37,791 nucleotides of DNA. It comes from Flavobacterium frigoris (GTDB taxonomy: Bacteria > Bacteroidota > Bacteroidia > Flavobacteriales > Flavobacteriaceae). The DNA lies in NCBI RefSeq assembly GCF_900111075.1, contig NZ_FOFZ01000021.1:1-37791 (forward strand), read 5' to 3'. The notes beneath the pieces are model-generated. The model was not told the DNA's origin. It did no database searches and saw only the letters and a list, made by a program, of their open reading frames with translations. The position numbers were made by a program, and so were the translations under genes. Numbering within the stretch: position 1 is the stretch's first letter; each line of letters opens with the position of its first letter. Positions 1 to 7,209 of the stretch are shown in pieces.

Positions 1-12
1 TGCATCATTAAA

Positions 13-100
13 TATACAACTTTTCTGTCTAATAATTAGATTATTTGTTTATATTTGATAGAATTAAACGGAGGTTTTTTCACAGACTGACGTTGTGCAC
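13..100. repeat. attC-like imperfect dyad element (upstream copy)
   Basis: The right end carries GACTGACGTTGTGCAC at 85-100, and a weaker left arm with ACAAC (16-20) followed by TCTGT sits opposite it. The stretch GTTGTGCACTATTATA (92-107) is nearly the reverse complement of AATAACAGTGTACAAC at 947-962, just after the following gene (13 of 16 positions agree). This is the arrangement expected if two consecutive integron-type recombination sites flank a gene. The left arm is weak and the window begins only 12 bases before it, so the outer boundary is uncertain. Confidence 0.4.
50..57 (+). promoter_or_regulatory. Candidate -7 box ahead of the abi-like gene
   Basis: TATATTTG fits the Bacteroidota -7 consensus TAnnTTTG. 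It lies 63 bases before the ATG at 121. No TTG is present at the expected -33 distance, so this is a half-supported promoter. Confidence 0.35.
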
Positions 101-120
101 TATTATAAACAAACTAAATT

Positions 121-942
121 ATGAGTCTTACTTTCATAGAAAAAAATAAATTTGAAAAACTTTTCGGAATGAAATCTGGTTATGTTTTGGACTTTTCAGA
201 CAGAACTTTTCAAGAGTTTGTTGGAGATTCAGTAGGAATAGATATTTATGAAGAAAAGTATAATTATGGCAGTGGTTCAAAAGCAAATAGACTTCGTGGA
301 TTTTGGAACGTGGAATCAAATTATAATATTGGAAAATTATTAGAAAAACTTTTGGAATATTGGTTGGAGCAAGCTCAATCAGGCGAAATCAACTTTGATA
401 TAGCAGATGAGAATAACCATAAAGACTGCTTAATAATAGTCGCGAAGCTAAAAGCTGAAAATCCTGTTGAAAATATTGATGCAATTCAAGCAAATTCTGA
501 CGATAGAACTTTCAAAATTTTAGCCGAATCAATTCGTGAAGGTATAAATAATGATGAACCTGAAAAAGGATTAGATAGACTTCATACTTTTACGATAAAA
601 TACGTTAGACAATTGTGTGAAAATCATCAGATAACATTTGATAAAGAAACTCCTCTTCATAGCTTATTTGGTGGTTATGTCAAAAAATTAGTAAAAAAAG
701 GCTTAATAGAATCCGAAATGACAGAAAGAATTTTGAAGTCATCTATTTCGGTATTAGAAGCATTTAATGGTGTTAGAAATAATCAAAGCTTTGCACACGA
801 TAATGTAATTTTGAATTATAATGAAAGTATATTAATTTTCAACAATGTCTCTAACGTTATTAGATTTTTAGAAACTATTGAAAAGCCCAAAACTGAACAA
901 AAAGAAGAAATAATTGAGGAATGGAATGACCTTCCTTTCTGA
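121..942 (+). CDS. Abortive infection family protein (AbiJ/Abi_C-like, putative HEPN ribonuclease)
   Basis: A 273-residue soluble protein without signal peptide or membrane segment. The N-terminal part (about 1-90, with FGMKSGYVLDFSDRTF at 15-30) resembles N-terminal domains found in AbiJ-type phage-defence proteins. The C-terminal part (about 130-250) resembles the Abi_C domain: GLDRLHTFTIKYVRQLC at 150-166, then R219-N-N-Q-S-F-A-H226, which fits the R-x4-6-H motif of HEPN nucleases. Proteins of this kind are thought to stop growth of phage-infected cells by attacking RNA; that role is inference from family resemblance. It is a lone rightward gene between two attC-like dyads, and its ATG comes about 28 bases after the upstream dyad, as is usual for integron cassettes. 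No antitoxin-like partner is visible. Confidence 0.75.
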   Translation: MSLTFIEKNKFEKLFGMKSGYVLDFSDRTFQEFVGDSVGIDIYEEKYNYGSGSKANRLRGFWNVESNYNIGKLLEKLLEYWLEQAQSGEINFDIADENNHKDCLIIVAKLKAENPVENIDAIQANSDDRTFKILAESIREGINNDEPEKGLDRLHTFTIKYVRQLCENHQITFDKETPLHSLFGGYVKKLVKKGLIESEMTERILKSSISVLEAFNGVRNNQSFAHDNVILNYNESILIFNNVSNVIRFLETIEKPKTEQKEEIIEEWNDLPF

Positions 943-953
943 CAAAAATAACA

Positions 954-1080
954 GTGTACAACAGCCATTTTGAGTTAGCTGGAATTTAGTGGAATTGCAT
1001 TTTAGTATCAAGTTTTCGTTAAGCCGAAAATTGAGCGGTTACGAACTTCCAGCCATCTCAAAAAAGCGACACGTTAGTTC
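954..1080. repeat. attC-like imperfect dyad element (downstream copy)
   Basis: The left arm GTGTACAACAGCCATTTTGAG and right arm CTCAAAAAAGCGACACGTTAG form an imperfect inverted repeat. The best-paired inner part is TTTTGAG-nnn-GCTGGAA (971-987) against TTCCAGC-nnn-CTCAAAA (about 1047-1063). The outer parts ACAAC and ACGTT correspond to the R'' and R' simple sites of integron attC sites. The element begins 12 bases after the stop codon of the abi-like gene. No integrase gene is in the window, so the attC reading is inference. Confidence 0.45.
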
Positions 1081-1176
1081 AAATAGTAGCTGCTCTACTA
1101 AGTCTCCGTGAAAGAGCATTGAAAGTCTAGAAGGTTTAAAAATTCTCCAGACTTCATGCACACAAACCAATACAAA

Positions 1177-1207
1177 AAAAAACTACTGCATCACACAGTA
1201 GTTTTTT
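1177..1207. terminator. Bidirectional terminator after uvrA
   Basis: A perfect 12-bp stem, AAAAAACTACTG (1177-1188) with CAGTAGTTTTTT (1196-1207), and a 7-base loop. Runs of A on the left and T on the right let it work in both directions. It lies 63 bases beyond the uvrA stop on the minus strand. Confidence 0.85.
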
Positions 1208-1269
1208 CGTTTTATTTCAAAGTCTAATTAAAAGATAATAATTTGCGAATTTGCGCTAATTAAAAACAC

Positions 1270-4101
1270 TTACTCCAATTCCTTTTTCAAAAACTTCGCG
1301 GTATAGCTTTTTTTATTATCGGCTATTTCTTCGGGAGTTCCTTTGGCAACGACTTTTCCGCCGCCTTTTCCTCCTTCAGGGCCAATATCAATAATATAAT
1401 CTGCCAGTTTGATTACGTCCATATTGTGTTCGATAATCAGGATCGTATTTCCTTTGTCTACTAATTTGTTGATCACGCCCATCAATACCCTGATGTCTTC
1501 AAAATGAAGTCCCGTAGTGGGTTCGTCTAGGATATAAAAGGTGTTTCCAGTATCTTTTTTTGATAATTCTCCTGCTAGTTTAATACGTTGTGCTTCCCCG
1601 CCCGAAAGCGTTGTGCTCTGTTGACCAAGGGTAATATATCCTAAACCTACATCTTGAATGGTTTTTACCTTACGGTGAATCTTCGGAATCATTTCAAAAA
1701 ACGGAACCGCTTCATCAACAGTCATATTCAATACATCAGAAATTGATTTTCCTTTAAAACGAATTTCCAGTGTTTCTCTGTTAAAACGTTTTCCTTGACA
1801 GGTTTCGCATTCTACATAAACGTCTGGTAAAAAGTTCATTTCGATGGTTCGCACACCAGAACCTTGACAGGTTTCGCAGCGTCCGCCTTTTACATTAAAG
1901 CTGAAACGTCCCGCTTTATAGCCGCGAATCATGCTCTCGGAAGTCATGGTGAATAATTTCCTGATCTCCGTAAATACTTCGGTATAAGTGGCAGGGTTAG
2001 AACGCGGTGTTCTCCCTATCGGGCTTTGGTCAATATTGATTACTTTGTCGATAAGCTCTAAACCTTCGATTTTTTTATATGGTTGCGGTTTTTTGACCCC
2101 ATTAAAATAATACGCATTCAAAATAGGGTAGAGGGTTTCATTGATCAAGGTCGATTTACCGCTTCCAGAAACTCCCGTAACGCAAATCATTTTCCCTAAC
2201 GGCAGTTCAATAGAAACATTTTTTAAGTTGTTTCCAGTCGCTCCGGTTAGTTTCATGAATTTTCCGTTCCCTTCACGTCGTTTTTTCGGAACTTCGATTT
2301 TCATCTCGCCGTTTAAATATTGTGCGGTTATGGTATTTGATTTCAGAGTTTCCGCCGGAGTTCCTATGCTGATGATTTCGCCTCCAAATTTTCCCGCTTT
2401 CGGGCCAATGTCAATCACATAATCGGCACGTTCAATCATGTCTTTGTCATGTTCGACTACAATAACCGAGTTCCCAATATCACGCAATTGTTCCAAAGAA
2501 TGGATCAGTTTATCATTGTCTCTTTGGTGTAAACCAATACTGGGCTCATCTAAAATATAGAGTACGCCAACCAATTGAGAACCTATTTGAGTTGCTAGTC
2601 GGATGCGTTGCGCTTCTCCACCTGATAGTGATTTTGAACTTCGGCTTAAAGCCAAATATTCCAAACCTACATTCATTAAAAAGTTCAGTCGGTCCTTAAT
2701 TTCTTTAATCACCTCAGTGGCAATACGCTGCTGTTTATCAGATAAACGGCTGTCTAAATCATGAAACCATGCGGTCAGATCAGAAATATCCATCGCACAC
2801 AATTCCGTAATATTCTGTCCGTCGATTTTAAAGAATTGGGCTTCTTTTTTTAAACGAGAACCTTCACAAACTGGGCATGGAATTTCATCCATGAATTCTT
2901 TAGCCCATCGTTTGATAGTTGTAGAACCGCTTTCGTCGTGTTGGTTTTTTATAAAATGGGAAATCCCTTCAAAGTCTATTTTGTAATCTCGGGCAACGCC
3001 TAAATCTTTAGAGTTGATCGTGAATTTTTCTTTTCCGCCATTCAAAATCATTTCCATCGCTTCCTCCGGAATTTTTTCAATAGCATCGGTAATTTTGAAT
3101 TCATATTTTTCTCCAATGATTTCCAATTGTTTAAATATCCAAGACGATTTATATTCGCCCAAAGGAGCAAAACCTCCTGCTTTGATAGACAATTTCGGAT
3201 TCGGAATAATCTTTTTGGTGTTGATTTCGTTTACCGTTCCAAGTCCTTTGCAATGGTCACAAGCTCCTTTTGGAGAGTTGAAAGAAAACAAATTGGGTTC
3301 CGGATTTTGATAGGATATTCCCGTTGTGGGACACATCAAGTTCCTACTAAAATAGCGAACTTCTTGCGAATCTTGATCTAAAACCATCAACACATTTTCC
3401 CCATGATGCATGGCGGTGTTGATGCTTTCGCTCAAGCGTTTCTCGTTATCTGGAGTTTTTTCGATAACCATTCGATCCACAACAATCTCGATATCGTGGG
3501 TTTTGTAACGGTCTAATTTCATTCCTGGGGTAATGTCGAGCACATCGCCATTTACACGTACTTTTAAGAAACCTTGTTTAGCGATTTGCTGGAACAATTC
3601 TCCGTAATGTCCTTTTCTCGCTCTAATAACCGGAGCAAGGATATTGATTCGTTTTCCAGTGAAATCTTCGATAATCAGGTCTTTGATTTGTTCATCAGAG
3701 TAGCTGACCATTTTCTCTCCCGTATTGTAACTATAGGCATCTGCCGCACGTGCATAAAGCAGACGCAGGAAGTCATATATTTCAGTAATAGTTCCCACAG
3801 TAGACCGCGGACTTTTGCTGGTAGTTTTTTGTTCAATAGCTATAACAGGCGAAAGTCCGTCAATTTTATCCACATCTGGACGCTCCAAGCCTCCAAGAAA
3901 TTGTCTGGCGTAAGCAGAAAATGTTTCTACGTACCGGCGTTGGCCTTCGGCATAAATAGTATCAAATGCGAGGGATGATTTTCCGGATCCTGAAAGACCG
4001 GTAATTACTACCAGTTTTTCACGAGGAATGGAAACATCTATATTTTTTAGATTGTGAACGCGAGCGCCTTGAACCTCAATAGTATTGTCTTTGTCTAACA
4101 T
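1270..4101 (-). CDS. uvrA: UvrA, excinuclease ABC subunit A
   Basis: The damage-sensing ATPase of nucleotide excision repair; a UvrA dimer scans DNA with UvrB and hands over the lesion. At 943 residues it has the full family length. It carries two ABC ATPase modules: Walker A GLSGSGKS at 35-42 and GVSGSGKST near 640, each followed by the signature LSGGEAQRI. The second zinc module is intact (CETCQGSG and CETCQGKR). In the first module only C257, C281 and C284 are seen, because the usual CxxC is CPTT here. The gene is monocistronic, with its own terminator at 1177-1207 and a -7 box 16 bases before the ATG. A lexA-type operator was not recognised. Confidence 0.98.
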   Translation of the reverse strand: MLDKDNTIEVQGARVHNLKNIDVSIPREKLVVITGLSGSGKSSLAFDTIYAEGQRRYVETFSAYARQFLGGLERPDVDKIDGLSPVIAIEQKTTSKSPRSTVGTITEIYDFLRLLYARAADAYSYNTGEKMVSYSDEQIKDLIIEDFTGKRINILAPVIRARKGHYGELFQQIAKQGFLKVRVNGDVLDITPGMKLDRYKTHDIEIVVDRMVIEKTPDNEKRLSESINTAMHHGENVLMVLDQDSQEVRYFSRNLMCPTTGISYQNPEPNLFSFNSPKGACDHCKGLGTVNEINTKKIIPNPKLSIKAGGFAPLGEYKSSWIFKQLEIIGEKYEFKITDAIEKIPEEAMEMILNGGKEKFTINSKDLGVARDYKIDFEGISHFIKNQHDESGSTTIKRWAKEFMDEIPCPVCEGSRLKKEAQFFKIDGQNITELCAMDISDLTAWFHDLDSRLSDKQQRIATEVIKEIKDRLNFLMNVGLEYLALSRSSKSLSGGEAQRIRLATQIGSQLVGVLYILDEPSIGLHQRDNDKLIHSLEQLRDIGNSVIVVEHDKDMIERADYVIDIGPKAGKFGGEIISIGTPAETLKSNTITAQYLNGEMKIEVPKKRREGNGKFMKLTGATGNNLKNVSIELPLGKMICVTGVSGSGKSTLINETLYPILNAYYFNGVKKPQPYKKIEGLELIDKVINIDQSPIGRTPRSNPATYTEVFTEIRKLFTMTSESMIRGYKAGRFSFNVKGGRCETCQGSGVRTIEMNFLPDVYVECETCQGKRFNRETLEIRFKGKSISDVLNMTVDEAVPFFEMIPKIHRKVKTIQDVGLGYITLGQQSTTLSGGEAQRIKLAGELSKKDTGNTFYILDEPTTGLHFEDIRVLMGVINKLVDKGNTILIIEHNMDVIKLADYIIDIGPEGGKGGGKVVAKGTPEEIADNKKSYTAKFLKKELE

Positions 4102-4117
4102 AATTTTTGCAAAAAAG

Positions 4118-4125
4118 CAAAGTTA
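4118..4125 (-). promoter_or_regulatory. Candidate uvrA -7 box
   Basis: On the minus strand this reads TAACTTTG, a match to TAnnTTTG, 16 bases before the uvrA ATG. A TTG lies further upstream (4150-4152 on the plus strand reads CAA) at a 24-base spacing, somewhat longer than the usual -33 to -7 distance. Confidence 0.45.
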
Positions 4126-4231
4126 CCATTTTGATTTATTCTTTCGATACAACACTTTAGAAGTTTATGTTAAAATCAATACCTTAAAATGGGGTTTAGA
4201 GCATTGTTTCGACTGTTTTTAATAAAGAATT

Positions 4232-4312
4232 CTCCCGCTTTCCGTTTCAATCTTATAAGGCAAAACACTTGCCTTATAAGGATTTTTACTTCAATCGGGG
4301 CTATTTAGCCCG
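4232..4312. repeat. Structured intergenic repeat of Flavobacterium type
   Basis: A perfect 12-bp hairpin, CTTATAAGGCAA (4252-4263) and TTGCCTTATAAG (4269-4280), is framed by CCCGCTTTCCGTTTCAATC on the left and GATTTTTACTTCAATCGGGGC on the right, then a GGGCTATTTAGCCC palindrome. Frames of this form (CCCGCTTTCCG...CAATC, variable stem, GGATTT...CAATCGGGGCTA) are, from memory, scattered between genes in Flavobacterium genomes. It is not followed by a long T tract, so a simple terminator is less likely than a dispersed repeat. Confidence 0.5.
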
Positions 4313-4350
4313 TTTTGTTCTTGTAATAATAAATGGGTATTGCACATAAA

Positions 4351-4378
4351 AAAACGCTAATTATGTAATTAGCGTTTT
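4351..4378 (-). terminator. Terminator overlapping the fic stop codon
   Basis: AAAACGCTAATTA (4351-4363) and TAATTAGCGTTTT (4366-4378) are exact reverse complements around a 2-base centre. On the minus strand the stem runs into T residues. The hairpin contains the last codons and TAA stop (4369-4371) of the Fic gene, so the transcript ends almost at the stop codon. Confidence 0.7.
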
Positions 4379-5322
4379 CGTTTTCTAGTGGCCATGTAAT
4401 TTTCTACGGCTTCTCTTGTGGTAAGCCAATTGCGTCCTTCTTTGTAAGCATCAATTTTACCTTGCCTAGCCAGTAGACTTATGTATTCTTGACCATAGGG
4501 CATATCAGGTTCCTGAACCAAATTAGAAATGGCAATGTATTCTGAATCATTTCCTGGAAGCGCATTTAAGTATATGTTAAGCGTACGCTCAACGGCTTGA
4601 CACATTAATAAGGTAAGTTTTTGATAATTACCTCCATTGGCTTGATTAAGCGCTTCATAGTATTTCTTGCGGTCGTTTTTTAAAATGATGGCGGGCGGAA
4701 AACCACAACGCATCAATAACAAATTCATAGCCAAGCGAACCGTTCTACCATTTCCATCAAAAAAAGGATGAATCCAAACGAGTTTATGATGAAAAACAGC
4801 CGCTAGTTCAATGTCATTAAGTCCTAACGGATTTGTATTGATAAAATCAATCAATTCATCGAGTAAATCCGAAACTTTATTGGCATTTGGAGGAACAAAA
4901 TTTGCACCTGATATACGCACGCCGCCATTGCGCAAGCGACCTGCTAAATCATCTTCAATGGAACGTAAAACTAATCCATGCAAAGACAAAATGTCAATAC
5001 TGCGCAATACATAATCAGTATTTACAATGGAGAATAAATAATCAATTGCTTTATCGTGATTATGGGTTTCAAAATGTTCTCGTAATGATTTTCCCTTGAT
5101 GGTTATTCCTTCTTGAAGCACCATTTGGGTTTCTCTTAAACTCATGGTGTTGCCTTCAATACTATTAGAATTATAGGTCCATTCTATAGATAGGCTTTCC
5201 TTGATTTTATTCAATGCGATGGCAGGCAATGGTCTGCTGGTTTGCAGGACTTGCTTTTTTTCATACAATCGATCAAAGGTTGATTGAAATTCTTCTCTAT
5301 AGTTTGTATCTATCTTCCACAT
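4369..5322 (-). CDS. Fic family protein, class II, with C-terminal excisionase-like DNA-binding domain
   Basis: Fic enzymes transfer AMP or other nucleotide moieties onto protein hydroxyls. The core motif HPFFDGNGRTVR (185-196) contains the catalytic His and the phosphate-binding GNGR. S52-N-S-I-E56-G fits the inhibitory helix motif (S/T)xxxE(G/N), and it lies before the core, so this is an autoinhibited class II Fic. The last 50 residues (YISLLARQGKIDAYKEGRNW onward) resemble an excisionase/MerR-like helix-turn-helix, with a basic tail RKRKR. I chose the ATG at 5322 (MWKIDTNY) over the GTG at 5328, because the GTG overlaps the -7 box. Target protein unknown. The DNA-binding tail and the dyad upstream suggest autoregulation. 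Confidence 0.9.
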   Translation of the reverse strand: MWKIDTNYREEFQSTFDRLYEKKQVLQTSRPLPAIALNKIKESLSIEWTYNSNSIEGNTMSLRETQMVLQEGITIKGKSLREHFETHNHDKAIDYLFSIVNTDYVLRSIDILSLHGLVLRSIEDDLAGRLRNGGVRISGANFVPPNANKVSDLLDELIDFINTNPLGLNDIELAAVFHHKLVWIHPFFDGNGRTVRLAMNLLLMRCGFPPAIILKNDRKKYYEALNQANGGNYQKLTLLMCQAVERTLNIYLNALPGNDSEYIAISNLVQEPDMPYGQEYISLLARQGKIDAYKEGRNWLTTREAVENYMATRKRKR

Positions 5323-5327
5323 AACCA

Positions 5328-5335
5328 CAAAGATA
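5328..5335 (-). promoter_or_regulatory. fic -7 box immediately before the start codon
   Basis: The minus strand reads TATCTTTG, a perfect TAnnTTTG, and only 5 bases separate it from the ATG at 5322. Transcription would therefore begin at or very near the start codon, giving a leaderless or nearly leaderless mRNA. No -33 TTG is obvious. Confidence 0.5.
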
Positions 5336-5342
5336 CTACATT

Positions 5343-5376
5343 TATCGGATAATATTAAAAAACACCCTATCCGATA
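5343..5376. promoter_or_regulatory. Possible fic operator: inverted TATCSGATA pair
   Basis: TATCGGATA (5343-5351) and TATCCGATA (5368-5376) are exact reverse complements separated by 16 bases, so their centres lie 25 bp apart. The proximal half lies 7 bases upstream of the fic -7 box. There is no T tract, which argues against a terminator for the upstream ClC gene. The regulator could be Fic's own C-terminal DNA-binding domain (inference). Confidence 0.4.
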
Positions 5377-5390
5377 TTAAGATTTATGTA

Positions 5391-7175
5391 TTATTCTATC
5401 GTCATCGATTTCAATTTGGTACGATACGCCTCCAGGGCGATTGATTTTGATATAAATCCAAAGTAAATATCATCTTTTACAACGGGTAAGAAGGCTACTT
5501 TTGAACGTTCAAATTTGTTCATAACCGTCTCCATGGTATTAAAAGGATAAATTATTTCAGTAGGAACGGTCATGATGCTTTTGACCAAGGTGTATTTTAC
5601 TCTATAGGTATTAAAAATTATTTCCCGAATATTATTGAAATGAACGACACCTATTAAACGCTTGTCTTTATCGATAACAGCAAAAATAACCTGATTCGAG
5701 TGCGAAATTAAATCTACTAATTTTTCTAGATTTTCATCTGGTGTAACGGTTAAATAATCGGTTTGTATAATAGAGCTAGTATCTAATGTAGCTAGTACAT
5801 TTGTATCTTTATTACTCGTAAAAGCGTGTCCTTTTTTAGCTAGTTCTTTTACATCCATAGAATGCCGTTCAAATCGTTTTGAAATAGCAAAACTGATTGA
5901 AGCAACAATCATCAACGGAAGCATCAAACTGTATCCACCGGTTATTTCAGCAATCAAGAAAATCGCTGTCAGAGGAGCGTGGAACAACCCGCTCAAAATA
6001 CCAGCCATTCCTACCATAGTAAAATTACTTACTGGTAAATGAGTTAAACCAGTTAGATTTATCACTTTTGAAAACACGAATCCAAGATAAGAACCTACAA
6101 ATAAGGAAGGGGCAAAATTACCACCGTTTCCACCAGATCCTAATGTAATTCCGGTGGCGAAAACTTTTACCATCATCGTTAGACCAACAAATATTAGCAG
6201 GACCCAGCTGTTATCTTTAAAACTGCTAAAAAGAGTATTTTCTAACATTATACCGGGATTATCCTCTGATAAAACTTTGATACTCTCATAGCCTTCACCA
6301 AATAGCGTTGGAAAAATAAAAATTAAAATGGACAGAATAGAAGCTCCTACCATTGCTTTTTTATACGGATTGAGTTTTAGTTTAGCAAAATAATGTTCTG
6401 TTCTTTGAAAATATCGGGTATAATACACAGACATTAAACCAGTTAAAACACCTAGAATGATATAAAAAGGGATTTTATGGTAATCGAAGATCTGTTGTTG
6501 CTTAAAGTTTAATAAAATAGATTCGTCCAATACAATTTCAGACACTAAAGCGCCCGTTGCAGCTGCAATCATAATGGGAGTAAATGCGGCTATACTCACA
6601 TCGACTAATAAAAATTCGATCGCAAATAAGACCCCGGCAATAGGCGCGTTAAAGGCAGCGGCGATTCCTGCGGCCACTCCACAACCAATAAGTAAAGTTC
6701 TGTCTTTATAACTCAGTTTGTAGCGCTGTGCATAATTTGACCCAAAAGCGGCACCAGAAACCACAATGGGGCTCTCTAAACCTGCAGATCCACCAAGTCC
6801 AACAGTAAGGGAACTTGTGATGATTTGGGCATACATTTGTTTTTGTGGAACGATACTAGCTTTCTTTGCCACGGAGTATAAAATTTGGGAAGTCCCTTTT
6901 TCTATAGAGCCACCAAGGACTCTTTTAACCACAAATACAGTCAGCACTAAACCTGCAATAGGTAAGATACTATTTATGAAACTCAGTTTTAAAATTCCAT
7001 TTATATAAGTAGCAAAGGAGAAAACTTGGTGTGCAAATGATTTCAGAACGATTACTGCAAATGCTGAAGAAATACCTACTAAAACACTTGATAAAAAAAT
7101 AAATTGCTTTTCTGTTAGCATAGATTGCGCCCAGGCAATAATATTTTCTAGTTTAGTAAGATATTTTTTGAGCAT
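5391..7175 (-). CDS. ClC family chloride channel/transporter with C-terminal CBS pair
   Basis: An integral inner-membrane ClC protein of 594 residues with about ten hydrophobic segments from residue 25 to 440. GLGGSAGLESPIV (126-138) corresponds to the GREGP filter motif and keeps the gating glutamate (E134). GGNGGNFAPSLFVG, around residue 353, is the GxFxP anion-binding motif. Residues from about 460 form two CBS domains, which usually bind adenine nucleotides. The retained glutamate permits either proton-coupled exchange or channel behaviour; sequence alone does not decide. It starts 34 bases after the alkD-like stop, on the same strand, so co-transcription is likely. Confidence 0.93.
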   Translation of the reverse strand: MLKKYLTKLENIIAWAQSMLTEKQFIFLSSVLVGISSAFAVIVLKSFAHQVFSFATYINGILKLSFINSILPIAGLVLTVFVVKRVLGGSIEKGTSQILYSVAKKASIVPQKQMYAQIITSSLTVGLGGSAGLESPIVVSGAAFGSNYAQRYKLSYKDRTLLIGCGVAAGIAAAFNAPIAGVLFAIEFLLVDVSIAAFTPIMIAAATGALVSEIVLDESILLNFKQQQIFDYHKIPFYIILGVLTGLMSVYYTRYFQRTEHYFAKLKLNPYKKAMVGASILSILIFIFPTLFGEGYESIKVLSEDNPGIMLENTLFSSFKDNSWVLLIFVGLTMMVKVFATGITLGSGGNGGNFAPSLFVGSYLGFVFSKVINLTGLTHLPVSNFTMVGMAGILSGLFHAPLTAIFLIAEITGGYSLMLPLMIVASISFAISKRFERHSMDVKELAKKGHAFTSNKDTNVLATLDTSSIIQTDYLTVTPDENLEKLVDLISHSNQVIFAVIDKDKRLIGVVHFNNIREIIFNTYRVKYTLVKSIMTVPTEIIYPFNTMETVMNKFERSKVAFLPVVKDDIYFGFISKSIALEAYRTKLKSMTIE

Positions 7176-7209
7176 TTTTTTTTTTTAAAAGTGCTAATTT
7201 ACTATTATT

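Larger units (their letters stand above)
943..1269. other. Non-coding interval between the abi-like gene and uvrA
   Basis: No credible gene. It holds the attC-like dyad (954-1080), a small imperfect hairpin with AAGTCT (1123-1128) and AGACTT (1149-1154) as arms, and the terminator at 1177-1207. Confidence 0.7.

Noticed and set aside
3574..3978. 134-codon open frame on the plus strand inside uvrA
   Set aside because: It is a shadow of the uvrA frame, without family resemblance or a promoter. The same holds for the other long frames opposite uvrA, ggt and tamB.
5343..5376. Reading the TATCGGATA/TATCCGATA pair as a ClC terminator
   Set aside because: The loop is 16 bases and there is no T tract on the minus strand. 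Position beside the fic promoter fits an operator better.
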